Shown here one piece after another: positions 35,663 to 42,191 of a stretch of DNA of 64,000 nt. Source of the stretch: a virus. A model generated the notes under the pieces. The model did not search any database. It was given only the letters and a program-made list of their open reading frames with translations, and was not told where the DNA came from. The stretch is taken from the IMG/VR virus record IMGVR_UViG_3300024521_000001, positions 44,391-108,390 of that record. One strand, given 5' to 3'. Numbering within the stretch: the first letter of the stretch is position 1; each line of letters begins with the position of its first letter. The translations under genes were made by a program, and so were the position numbers.

Positions 35663-35690
35663 TCTATTCTGAGCATACTGAGGCTGTCAA
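35663..35690 (-). promoter_or_regulatory. Conserved promoter-like element before 35117-35656
   Basis: TTGACA (35690-35685) followed by TATGCTCAGAATAGA on the minus strand. It matches the element at 28066-28095 in 14 of 15 downstream bases and has the same distance to the start codon within two bases. Confidence 0.5.
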
Positions 35691-35775
35691 GGGTAAACTT
35701 GAACTTGGTCAGGGGGATTGGTTAAGATAGTAATGTAAGTTCCCTAAGATATTCCCTATCCTGGGTGAACCACTG
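35691..35775. other. Gap with GGATAGGGAA motif but no gene
   Basis: On the minus strand CCAGGATAGGGAATATC lies in this gap. It is the same motif that serves as ribosome site for many genes, but no reading frame follows. The rest shows nothing recognisable. Confidence 0.35.
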
Positions 35776-35801
35776 AACAGGCTCTCTTCGGAGGGCCTGT
35801 T
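35776..35801 (-). terminator. Hairpin 12 bases after the 35813-37411 stop
   Basis: AACAGGC-T-CTC / GAG-G-GCCTGTT stem with a UUCG loop (11 bp including one T-G pair). On plus it is followed by CTAATTTT; on minus there is no U-run. Stable tetraloop hairpin at the end of a leftward operon, so a terminator or RNA-end stabiliser is likely. Confidence 0.5.
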
Positions 35802-35812
35802 CTAATTTTAGC

Positions 35813-37411
35813 CTAGCCGTAATCAACTATTGTTCCGGGCGGTGTGTGGTTCCTGGAAATTCCACCAAGCCCTGATCCCCCGATTGACGCGAAAGGATCA
35901 AATTCACCTGGAACTGGAATCCGTTGAACCTGCACAAGGGGTTCAGCGGGAAAGTCTCCACCATCGAAGGGATCGTTCTCGTAGGCTGTGCCAGGAACGG
36001 TCACAGTGATGGCTTCACCGGCGGTAATATCGTAGGCGGGTGATGCTGTCAGGGTGATTGTCACCACCGTATCGCTGGTGCGCACGACAGCCCCGACCAC
36101 TTCCTTGTCCCGAACCTCGTTATTCCAACCCGTCAGCTCCGACTGTGCGGAGTCCATACCGTCGATGATGTTCTGTCGCTGCGCCTCAAACGTGGCCCCG
36201 GCCGCAACCCAGGTCGCGTTGGTCAGGGTGATAGTGAGAACTTTCCCGCCATCGACAATATTCTGCTCCACGGTCAGGTCGGCCAGGGTCCCGCCGAGAT
36301 CCGCTAACGCGGCCAGCTCGTTGTACTTGATGACCCCGCCATCGTTGACGAAGTAGGCGAGTGTGGGTCTTCCCTCTCGGGTGAAGAAATTACCCGAAAC
36401 AAAGGTAACCGATCCGGCGAACTCCAAGGTATCTACTCCCCAACCTCCGCTGTTGGTGTTCTCGTCACGGTACAGATCACCGTCACTCTGCCTCGCGTAA
36501 AGGGCGTAGACTCGGTCCACATCGGACTTGACGAAAAGGGAAGCCATCACTTGTTCGTTGTCGACAACGGGAGAGCTGTCGCTGACCTGTTCTTGAGCTC
36601 CTGGCACTCCATCGGCGTCGATCTCTGCGGAGAACAGTTCCCCACTCGTCATGTGTGCGGTGGTGATCCGCTCCACCCCGGTTGCATCGTAAAAGGCAGG
36701 ACGAGGAAGTATGAAATCTTCGGTGTCCGTTGCCGTATCGTTGGTGTTTTCGGCAGCGGAAAGGGTATTTCCTGAAGTCAGGCTCTTGTGGACCGCATTG
36801 GAGTTGGTGTCGTCGTGATAGACGAAATGCACCTTATCACCGGCCCCTAAGACACAGCCGCAAAAGAAAAAATCGACCTCGCCTCCGTCGTCCAGGGCGA
36901 TATCCGAAGTCCACACGGCCCCGTCTTTACGAGCGAAGTTGGCTCTCTGCTTCTGCCCCATGTTTGATACGGTTGGCCCCTGGTAACCGATGACAGGCCC
37001 TCCGCTTCTCACGGCTATGTCGATGTTCTTATTGGCATCGGTGGGTGTTACGCCTTCTCCTCCAGTGTCTTCATTGCTGGTGGTGAAAGTGTCGCTGGAC
37101 ATTGAAAAGACGTGATAAAGGATCGGCTCGGTGGGACCTGTGGCACGAATCGTGGTTGCGATATGAATGTTGTCCCCAAGTTGAGTCGCAGCATAAGAGA
37201 AGATTTCAGGATTGCCTCCGGACTGAGTAAGGCTGGCTGCCAGAGTGAAGCCATCCTCCGGAGAGGCTAACTTGATGATATCCAGGTCGCCTAAGTTTGT
37301 GTCGTTCTGAAAGACGCCATAGACAGCCCCGCTGCTGGACACAAAGGGACCGCTCTTTCCAGCTGCTCTTGCGAGGGCGGTTACGCCAGTGATCGTGGTC
37401 GGAAAAGGCAT
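35813..37411 (-). CDS. Beta-propeller-like surface protein with C-terminal Ig-like module
   Basis: 532 residues. Residues about 10-340 show repeated blades ending in hydrophobic strands and Asp/Gly turns (GDNIHIATTIRATG, GDKVHFVYHDDTNSN, DRVYALYARQSDGDLYRD), as in six-bladed propellers. Residues about 370-490 form an Ig-like module (KVLTITLTNATWVAAGATF, a QRQNIIDGMDSAQSE helix and AYDITAGEAITVTVPGTAY) frequent in tail and capsid surface proteins of environmental phages. The C-terminus is flexible (Pro/Gly). Probably displayed on the virion. Overlaps the methyltransferase gene by one base (TAATG). Confidence 0.68.
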   Translation of the reverse strand: MPFPTTITGVTALARAAGKSGPFVSSSGAVYGVFQNDTNLGDLDIIKLASPEDGFTLAASLTQSGGNPEIFSYAATQLGDNIHIATTIRATGPTEPILYHVFSMSSDTFTTSNEDTGGEGVTPTDANKNIDIAVRSGGPVIGYQGPTVSNMGQKQRANFARKDGAVWTSDIALDDGGEVDFFFCGCVLGAGDKVHFVYHDDTNSNAVHKSLTSGNTLSAAENTNDTATDTEDFILPRPAFYDATGVERITTAHMTSGELFSAEIDADGVPGAQEQVSDSSPVVDNEQVMASLFVKSDVDRVYALYARQSDGDLYRDENTNSGGWGVDTLEFAGSVTFVSGNFFTREGRPTLAYFVNDGGVIKYNELAALADLGGTLADLTVEQNIVDGGKVLTITLTNATWVAAGATFEAQRQNIIDGMDSAQSELTGWNNEVRDKEVVGAVVRTSDTVVTITLTASPAYDITAGEAITVTVPGTAYENDPFDGGDFPAEPLVQVQRIPVPGEFDPFASIGGSGLGGISRNHTPPGTIVDYG

Positions 37412-38079
37412 TAGAGGAAGTCCCAGGTCCGATAGTCAATAAAACTTTGGTCAGGTTTAAGAGCCTTCCAATCTGCAAGCGATTGGCGGTTGAAGGCAGG
37501 ATCAACCTTCCAGTCATCATCCGTTGGCTCAAAAGTCTTAATCATGTGAATCACATGATCGTTGGGTGTCGGGCCAAACAGCCGAGCTGCTGAGGTATTG
37601 AAGAAGGGGATCAGCTCAATGTCGTCGTAGCTCTCCAGGACGCTCTCAGTAATCACCCAATCGAACTGAGTGCCTCCGGTCAGGGCGTTGATCTCTGCGG
37701 GTGTGATGGAGTTGATTCCCCGCTCCGCAAAGGAAACGTCAGGTCGTGCTTCAACGGCCCGGACGTTGGCAACGTGGGTACTGCTGTCCTGTCCCCAGAT
37801 GTTGGTGAAGCCCAGGTCGATGAAGGCTTCGATCAGGTAGCCCAGGCCGCAGCCCATCACCCAGATCCGGTCTGTCGCTCCAAGCCCGAACGCGCTGATC
37901 AGTTCGTTGGCTCGATCTTCGTACTCGGTGATATCGCTGTTGTAGGGATTGCTGAAGTGCTGAGCGAACAAACGCCCGTAGCCTACCCATTGCCCGAATT
38001 GAGGATGATTGGGATCCCGAATGTTTTGCCGATAGTGATCGTCAAACTCAGCTTCGGTGTCCCACGTTACACGCGGCAT
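37411..38079 (-). CDS. SAM-dependent methyltransferase (class I fold)
   Basis: 222 residues. Motif I RIWVMGCGLGYLIEAF at about 71-86 (GxGxG-like), acidic end of strand 2 in WGQDSS (Asp98), and a motif IV-like FDWVITESVLESYDD near residue 140. The substrate-recognition part is unfamiliar; no N/D-P-P-Y motif of DNA amino-methylases, so a small-molecule, protein or cap-like target is open. Located in the structural operon between a decoration-like protein and a propeller protein, so it could modify a virion part. Stop overlaps the next start. Confidence 0.75.
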   Translation of the reverse strand: MPRVTWDTEAEFDDHYRQNIRDPNHPQFGQWVGYGRLFAQHFSNPYNSDITEYEDRANELISAFGLGATDRIWVMGCGLGYLIEAFIDLGFTNIWGQDSSTHVANVRAVEARPDVSFAERGINSITPAEINALTGGTQFDWVITESVLESYDDIELIPFFNTSAARLFGPTPNDHVIHMIKTFEPTDDDWKVDPAFNRQSLADWKALKPDQSFIDYRTWDFL

Positions 38080-38411
38080 CAGTATTCTTCAAAGAGTACG
38101 GTCGCGCCATCATCAGCGGTGTCGGCGTTGATGAAATAGTCAGCCAGGTTGTAGGGATTGGGTCCAACTCCCGAAGGAGGGGGAGAATAGGACTGTCCAG
38201 TGGCTAGCCTGGTTCCAAACGCATCTTGAGGGGTCCCTGAGCCATTGCCGACGTTTTCACTACCGACGTAGATATCTCCGGTGTTCGTTCCTGGGGAAGC
38301 TCCGGTTTTACCTGCCTGGATGGTGAAGTGATTGACCGATTTCGACGTTGCCGAAAGCGGAACAGGTGTTCCCGGAGCGGTGACCACTACTTCTAATTCT
38401 CCTACTGCCAT
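38079..38411 (-). CDS. Decoration-like beta domain (paralogue 1 of 3)
   Basis: 110 residues, strong site (TAGGAGG). HFTIQAGKTGASPG followed by NTGDIYVGSENVGN, then GQSYSPPPSG and a C-terminal FINADTADDGATVLFEEY. The order matches 19831-20148 and residues 1-107 of 20733-21710. Three members in one genome suggest repeated use of this surface or head domain. Confidence 0.68.
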   Translation of the reverse strand: MAVGELEVVVTAPGTPVPLSATSKSVNHFTIQAGKTGASPGTNTGDIYVGSENVGNGSGTPQDAFGTRLATGQSYSPPPSGVGPNPYNLADYFINADTADDGATVLFEEY

Positions 38412-38414
38412 TTG

Positions 38415-38597
38415 TTACCTCCTACTTGACGATCTTCCAGTTGCGGTCCTGGTCGGTTTTCTTTTGGTGAGTCTGCTTTTCACCGGGGACAATAACTCTT
38501 TGATTGTCCTGGCCGCTCCCGTTGGCGGGGGCTTGATCGGGACCTGTTTCTTGGGTGCGCTTTTCTTTTTCCCGCCCAATAAACCAAAAAGTGCCAT
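38415..38597 (-). CDS. Basic tail protein 1 of 5
   Basis: 60 residues, site near GGAGG. N-terminus MALFGLLGGKKKSAPKKQ, then Pro/Lys-rich and a final TRTATGRSSSRR. Net charge strongly positive. Shares the Arg/Ser C-terminal tail with the next four genes. Confidence 0.6.
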   Translation of the reverse strand: MALFGLLGGKKKSAPKKQVPIKPPPTGAARTIKELLSPVKSRLTKRKPTRTATGRSSSRR

Positions 38598-39055
38598 TAC
38601 CGTCCTCCGTATCGAGTGGACCGCCTGGTGGTCCTGGTCGATTTTCTTTTGAAGGGCCTGTTTAACTCTTGGATTGTTCGTTCTGAGGCTGTAGCCAGAG
38701 GTGTTCCTGCTGTTCCAGCGATCTTAGGGATCACATCTCCTACCATTTCGCGGGTTGTTTCCCTGGTCCTGAGAGCTCCTCCGACTCCCCTTAGAGCTCC
38801 CCTGACTGCTTTCTTTCTCCTGCTGACAGGTTTCGTTCTTGCAGCCTCGATCTTCTCTTTTGTGAGCGTCGGAGTTTGCGTTTTTGCTGGTGGGGCCGGT
38901 GTGTCCTTGTTGAAGACTTCCCGGACACGCTTCACGCGGGGATCAGTTAAGACTGCTTTCTTCGCAGCACCAGCGGTCTTTTTCGCTCCCCGGCCAATGG
39001 CACGGCCCACTGTGCCGAGGAGAGTGCCCTTTTTCTTTTTTTCTTCGTCGGCCAT
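38597..39055 (-). CDS. Basic tail protein 2 of 5
   Basis: 152 residues. KKTAGAAKKAVLTDPRVKRV near the N-terminus resembles histone-like Lys/Ala segments; the middle has RKKAVRGALRGVGGALRTRE; the end is RTTRRSTRYGGR. Few hydrophobic residues, no zinc motif. Likely DNA-condensing or capsid-lining; inference from charge. Confidence 0.62.
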   Translation of the reverse strand: MADEEKKKKGTLLGTVGRAIGRGAKKTAGAAKKAVLTDPRVKRVREVFNKDTPAPPAKTQTPTLTKEKIEAARTKPVSRRKKAVRGALRGVGGALRTRETTREMVGDVIPKIAGTAGTPLATASERTIQELNRPFKRKSTRTTRRSTRYGGR

Positions 39056-39262
39056 TTAATGTCTCCTTGACTCACGACTGGACTTGCGGGCTTTCTCTCG
39101 CTTGTGGTCTTCTCTTTGTTTCTTCGCAGCGCGGCCATAGACTGTAGTCCCGGCTCGCTTCTTGAGCGATTGCACACGCTGATCCCGCGCAATTTGAGCG
39201 TCCATTCGTTTAATCACGCCCTTTTGTTCAGCGGAAAGATGTGGACTGAGCTTCTCGGCCAT
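39056..39262 (-). CDS. Basic tail protein 3 of 5
   Basis: 68 residues, site AGGGAG. Helical N-terminal part (HLSAEQKGVIKRMDAQIARD) and a basic end KREKARKSSRESRRH. Coupled to its neighbours by short gaps. Confidence 0.62.
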   Translation of the reverse strand: MAEKLSPHLSAEQKGVIKRMDAQIARDQRVQSLKKRAGTTVYGRAAKKQREDHKREKARKSSRESRRH

Positions 39263-39265
39263 GGG

Positions 39266-39607
39266 TTATCTCCCTGACTTGCGGGCTGAGTCACGACTGG
39301 ACTTGCGGGTTTTCTTTCGTAAGGGCTTAAGACCAATTCTACCCCGCTCAAAAGGAACTTTTGGACTCCTGGGTTTTCTGCCCTCCTTGGTTCGTCCTAA
39401 GCCGATATAGCTGTGCTTCTTGAGCTCTCGCTTCTTGAACTGCTTTGGAATGATCTCTTTTTTGATGAACATTGAGGCCATACTGCCAGACCCCCGAGGA
39501 ACATCGCCTTTGGGAGCAGGGCGGCTTATTCTCTCGGACTTCATCTTGAAGCCAGCCTTCTTTTGCCCTTTTTCCCTCAATGCTCTGATTGCGTCTTTCC
39601 CAGGCAT
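39266..39607 (-). CDS. Basic tail protein 4 of 5
   Basis: 113 residues, site CAGGGAGG. Lys-rich throughout; C-terminus KKTRKSSRDSARKSGR. Contains the short hydrophobic patch GSMASMFIKKEIIP. Same tail type as the flanking genes. Confidence 0.62.
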   Translation of the reverse strand: MPGKDAIRALREKGQKKAGFKMKSERISRPAPKGDVPRGSGSMASMFIKKEIIPKQFKKRELKKHSYIGLGRTKEGRKPRSPKVPFERGRIGLKPLRKKTRKSSRDSARKSGR

Positions 39608-39610
39608 AGG

Positions 39611-39964
39611 TTACCTCCCTGAGCTTCGAGTTGACTTGCGGGTGGATTTGCGAGCCTTCTTCCTCATGCCAACAGGAAGCGATTCAGTGGCTCCCCTGGC
39701 TGCTCCCCCTCTCGCTGCCTCTCTAGCTTCCTTGAGCTTCTTCTGCCTTTCTGTTTCGGCTTTGGGAAACACGGCTCCTCGAAGTGTCTGACCAATGCTT
39801 CTGCCTGCACCGAGGACAATGTCGGAAACGCTGCGCTTGGGTGGGGGATTCTTCCGGACCATTTCGTGACCGGCACGTTCACTTCGACCGGCCTGGATAT
39901 CGGCGGCTCGTTGAGCCACGGTCGCTCCTTTTGGGAGCGGTTTCCTTTTTGTTGACTCTGCCAT
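39611..39964 (-). CDS. Basic tail protein 5 of 5
   Basis: 117 residues, strong site TAGGAGG, first gene of this operon after the terminator and promoter-like element at 39975-40041. Helical middle (TERQKKLKEAREAARGGAAR) and C-terminus KKARKSTRKSTRSSGR. The five tails share the pattern R/K-K-S/T-x-R-x-S-x-R, at protein and partly at DNA level. Confidence 0.62.
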   Translation of the reverse strand: MAESTKRKPLPKGATVAQRAADIQAGRSERAGHEMVRKNPPPKRSVSDIVLGAGRSIGQTLRGAVFPKAETERQKKLKEAREAARGGAARGATESLPVGMRKKARKSTRKSTRSSGR

Positions 39965-39974
39965 GGTGACTTCC

Positions 39975-40003
39975 TCCTATGTCCAGTATCCGCAGCTTGT
40001 CAA
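39975..40003 (-). promoter_or_regulatory. Promoter-like element before the basic-tail operon
   Basis: TTGACAAGCT (40003 down), then GATACTGGACATAGGA; a looser match to the elements at 28066-28095 and 35663-35690 at the same distance. Directly after a terminator, so a transcription start here makes sense. Confidence 0.5.
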
Positions 40004-40013
40004 CACCAAAAAG

Positions 40014-40041
40014 AAAAGGAGCAGCCGAAGCCGCTCCTTTT
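40014..40041. terminator. Bidirectional intrinsic terminator
   Basis: AAAAGGAGC.GCC / GGC.GCTCCTTTT hairpin. On the minus strand the stem GGAGCGGC-UUCG-GCTGCTCC is followed by TTTTCTTTTTGG, a full U-tract. It ends the leftward unit starting upstream of 40200 and separates it from the basic-tail operon. Confidence 0.75.
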
Positions 40042-40157
40042 AATGGCGGGAGAAAAGTTCGCCATGGTGTGGGTCACCACTTTCAGTATGGCGAAGCTGT
40101 CAAGCTGTCAGGGGAGTTATGCTACACTCTCGGTGTTCGTTTGAGTTTTTCTATCCT

Positions 40158-40193
40158 AGAGGCGGTAGTTGGTTGGTCCTGGCTACCGCCTCT
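40158..40193. terminator. 11-bp hairpin with U-tract on plus
   Basis: AGAGGCGGTAG and CTACCGCCTCT pair perfectly around a 14-base loop; TTTCCTTT follows on plus. On minus it stands 7 bases after the TAA at 40200. It could end a short rightward RNA (about 40110-40200) or stabilise the leftward mRNA. Confidence 0.55.
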
Positions 40194-40199
40194 TTTCCT

Positions 40200-40391
40200 T
40201 TATGGGCCAGTCCTGGGCCACTTCCATCCAAAGCCCCATCGAAACGGAGCCGGGATAACACCCATGCCGCCGATCTGCACACCCAGGAACATAAGCGGGG
40301 CCATCACCAGTCGAGGAACGGCCTTCGGGTAGTTTCGCCAGTTGCCTAAATCACGGAGTTTTAGAAGAGGGACCCTCTTCGTTTTGAATGT
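40200..40391 (-). pseudogene. In-frame continuation of the PLA2-like gene after UGA
   Basis: 63 open codons follow the UGA in the same frame and end at TAA 40202-40200. They include FLGVQIGGMGVIPAPFRWGFGW, close to the G-V-R-x-G-G...P-x-P-x-R-W-G-x-G-W end of this family as I recall it. There is no ATG with a ribosome site at its beginning. Either a nonsense mutation has split the gene or the UGA is read through. Confidence 0.55.
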
Positions 40392-40580
40392 TCACCAAAA
40401 TAGAGCAGCGTCAGCCTTCACGCGCTGCCAGTATGTCCCGCCCATCCAGTAGGCCAGATCGTGCGCGTAACAGCATTGGCGCCAGTTCCCATCAAACCAC
40501 TTACTACAGCCATCGAAATGGAAGTCGTAGTCGGTTTTTATCAAAGCAGAATGATCATCGTTGCAATACCCGCACCCCAA
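40392..40580 (-). CDS. Phospholipase-A2-like protein, N-terminal half before an in-frame UGA
   Basis: 62 residues as called. It carries the PLA2-type signature DGCSKWFDGNWRQCCYAHDLAY: the CC-x-x-H-D-x-x-Y core with the His-Asp pair. A TTG at 40544 overlapping the previous TGA is an alternative start that keeps this core. The frame stops at TGA (40394-40392) directly after KADAALFW but continues open for another 63 codons. Bacterial and phage relatives of this PLA2-like family, as I remember them, continue with a second half that matches this downstream segment. The gene is near the holin, but a lysis role is not shown. Confidence 0.65.
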   Translation of the reverse strand: MGCGYCNDDHSALIKTDYDFHFDGCSKWFDGNWRQCCYAHDLAYWMGGTYWQRVKADAALFW

Positions 40581-40909
40581 CCGCCCAGGTCCCAGAGGGA
40601 CTTCTTCAGGGTGTAACGCGGGTCCTGCAAGGAGATGATCGCACGTTGCTCTAACTCCTGTTGACTTTCACTATTGTCGATGAGGTCTTGTAAGATCAGC
40701 CCTCTGATCTTAGCCAGCTTATTGGCATCGAAGATCTCCCGGCCGGCAATCACAGCCATCATGAAAGCTGTAGCCATGACTTTACCCAGGATGCCCGGAT
40801 CCGCATGGGACAGCGGCTCGGCCAGGAACCTCCAAACCATCATCCACACTCCGAAAGCTGAGAAGTAGTGGATTACGAATCGCTTGGCGATATGCTTTCT
40901 TTCAGACAT
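40541..40909 (-). CDS. Small membrane protein
   Basis: 122 residues. Hydrophobic stretches near residues 13-30 (IHYFSAFGVWMMVWRFL), 42-58 (GKVMATAFMMAVIAG) and at the C-terminus (GGWGAGIATMIILL). A charged helical middle. Coupled to the PLA2-like gene. Membrane role likely; family unknown. Confidence 0.6.
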   Translation of the reverse strand: MSERKHIAKRFVIHYFSAFGVWMMVWRFLAEPLSHADPGILGKVMATAFMMAVIAGREIFDANKLAKIRGLILQDLIDNSESQQELEQRAIISLQDPRYTLKKSLWDLGGWGAGIATMIILL

Positions 40910-41097
40910 ATCAGAACCTCGACGGCTTTGTAGTCTTTAAGATTATCCAGGCTTTTGTTTATTGCTCTAAATTCTTGGAGAAGTAGGTGTCTGTGAGGAC
41001 CGAGATAACGGTAGCAGATCCGCCCAACAGGATCAACGATAGACCATGCCGTAACAGGAGGCACTTCACGCTCTATCATCTGGAGCCTCACCGTCAT
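40873..41097 (-). CDS. Small hypothetical protein
   Basis: 74 residues from the ATG at 41097; an ATG 18 bases later would reduce the overlap with 41066-41371. PVTAWSIVDPVGRICYRYLG near the N-terminus, then a helix and an LICLKESISPSDS end. No family. Confidence 0.5.
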   Translation of the reverse strand: MTVRLQMIEREVPPVTAWSIVDPVGRICYRYLGPHRHLLLQEFRAINKSLDNLKDYKAVEVLICLKESISPSDS

Positions 41098-41371
41098 GGG
41101 CTTTTGCGCTTCTGAGGAAATAACCGATTTTATCGAGAATCGCGTCACCGCCCGTACAGGTGGGACACTTACACCTTTTCGATCCCGCGTCCGGATGAGA
41201 CTTCCGAAAGCGGTCAAAGGCTTCCCGATCCGATTCGCCTTCCCTCATGACGGGGATATGATGCTCGTCTTCGATGTGGTCGTAGAGATCGTTTTCAGTC
41301 TTGGGGAGATTCTTAATGTCTTCTGCTGTAAGACCCTTCAGGGCAATACAGTATTTGCAGGCAATAGGCAT
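41066..41371 (-). CDS. Small protein with C2H2- and CxxC-type zinc motifs
   Basis: 101 residues from the ATG at 41371, one base after the previous stop; an ATG at 41428 would add 19 residues but overlaps the neighbour. ACKYC ... HIEDEHH (residues 4-37) looks like a C2H2-type finger, and CKCPTC near the C-terminus is a second pair. Probably nucleic-acid binding. Confidence 0.55.
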   Translation of the reverse strand: MPIACKYCIALKGLTAEDIKNLPKTENDLYDHIEDEHHIPVMREGESDREAFDRFRKSHPDAGSKRCKCPTCTGGDAILDKIGYFLRSAKAHDGEAPDDRA

Positions 41372-41372
41372 T

Positions 41373-41705
41373 TCATCGGAAAGCGGCTGTGGCGTGATGA
41401 AAGGGCTTCGGAGATTCGATATCGCCATCCAACTGCTTCAAGATCTGTTCTCGTACAGCGTCGGGATTCAATCCCAGGACCGCTGACCAAAAGTTGAAGC
41501 CCCACTCTTTGTCGTCCATCAACCAATGCAGGGCATCGTTTTTATAAAGAGTCGATTCGGTTTGCTTGTTCTTACACTTGTGGTGGTAGGGATTCTCTTT
41601 GGCATCCTTGAAGGCTTGCATCATCACACTGACAGCCAAGTGTCGTTCGCCCTGGCTGATATTGGATTCCTTCTTGACGGTTTTAACGTAGCGTCGTTTC
41701 TTCAT
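41373..41705 (-). CDS. Phage hypothetical protein (KND.L.WL...GF type)
   Basis: 110 residues. ATG overlaps the TGA of 41702-42046. LYKNDALHWLMDDKEWGFNF followed by VLGLNPDAVREQIL is a pattern I know from many phage hypothetical proteins, in which a short helix precedes W-L and an L-G-L-x-P-x-x-V-R segment. The family has no assigned function. The N-terminus is basic. Confidence 0.65.
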   Translation of the reverse strand: MKKRRYVKTVKKESNISQGERHLAVSVMMQAFKDAKENPYHHKCKNKQTESTLYKNDALHWLMDDKEWGFNFWSAVLGLNPDAVREQILKQLDGDIESPKPFHHATAAFR

Positions 41706-42046
41706 TCTTTTGAAGATTTCATTGCCCACCGCACTATTCTCTGTCTCAAAGGATCTGTTACCCGCCATAGTCTTTCCAGTAGCCCCGGCTTCTTGTAGAT
41801 GAACGGCACTCGGATCGGCCATTGCCTACCATCTACCGCTTCCTTGCCGTGGACAATGTCTATTGGCTTAAAGGGTACATTATCGGCATGAAAGATCTGA
41901 CAGTTGGCGCAGTAGAGATTCTTCACATCTTCGATATACCAGCTGGTCCGTTCACAGACGAGGCACTTGATTCCGGTGAGTTCCCGGCCGGTGACGCTGT
42001 CAAGCTGTCGGACAATCGCGTAACTAGCTCCCAAGGTAAGCGTCAA
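41702..42046 (-). CDS. Small protein with CxxC zinc pairs
   Basis: 114 residues from a TTG at 42046 with AGGAGGG just upstream; a GTG at 42067 is an alternative. CLVCERTSWYIEDVKNLYCANCQIF is a compact zinc ribbon (pairs about 18 residues apart). The C-terminus is basic and aromatic. Start lies inside the end of the 42024-42191 gene. Confidence 0.58.
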   Translation of the reverse strand: MTLTLGASYAIVRQLDSVTGRELTGIKCLVCERTSWYIEDVKNLYCANCQIFHADNVPFKPIDIVHGKEAVDGRQWPIRVPFIYKKPGLLERLWRVTDPLRQRIVRWAMKSSKE

Positions 42047-42191
42047 TCGCCCTCCTGACAATCTCACCCTGGCTGACGTTTTTCTTTTTCGCTTCCTTCT
42101 CGAGTGTGGGCAACTGTCGAAGTTCTATGAAGTAGTTACGGCGCACCATCGTACGCCCTGGTTTGATCATGTGGACTGAGTCTTTGGTCAT
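42024..42191 (-). CDS. Ribbon-helix-helix DNA-binding protein
   Basis: 55 residues, ATG overlapping the TGA of 42188-43228. TMVRRNYFIELRQLPTLEKE is a strand with a basic N-terminal arm followed by helix A; NVSQGEIVRRAIDAYL gives the turn and helix B. This is the MetJ/Arc/CopG pattern. Such small repressors bind operators as dimers; several palindromes in this window are possible targets. Confidence 0.65.
   Translation of the reverse strand: MTKDSVHMIKPGRTMVRRNYFIELRQLPTLEKEAKKKNVSQGEIVRRAIDAYLGS

Noticed and set aside
39979-40332. Rightward frame of 117 codons
   Set aside because: Runs through a bidirectional terminator and opposite the PLA2-like gene; no ribosome site.
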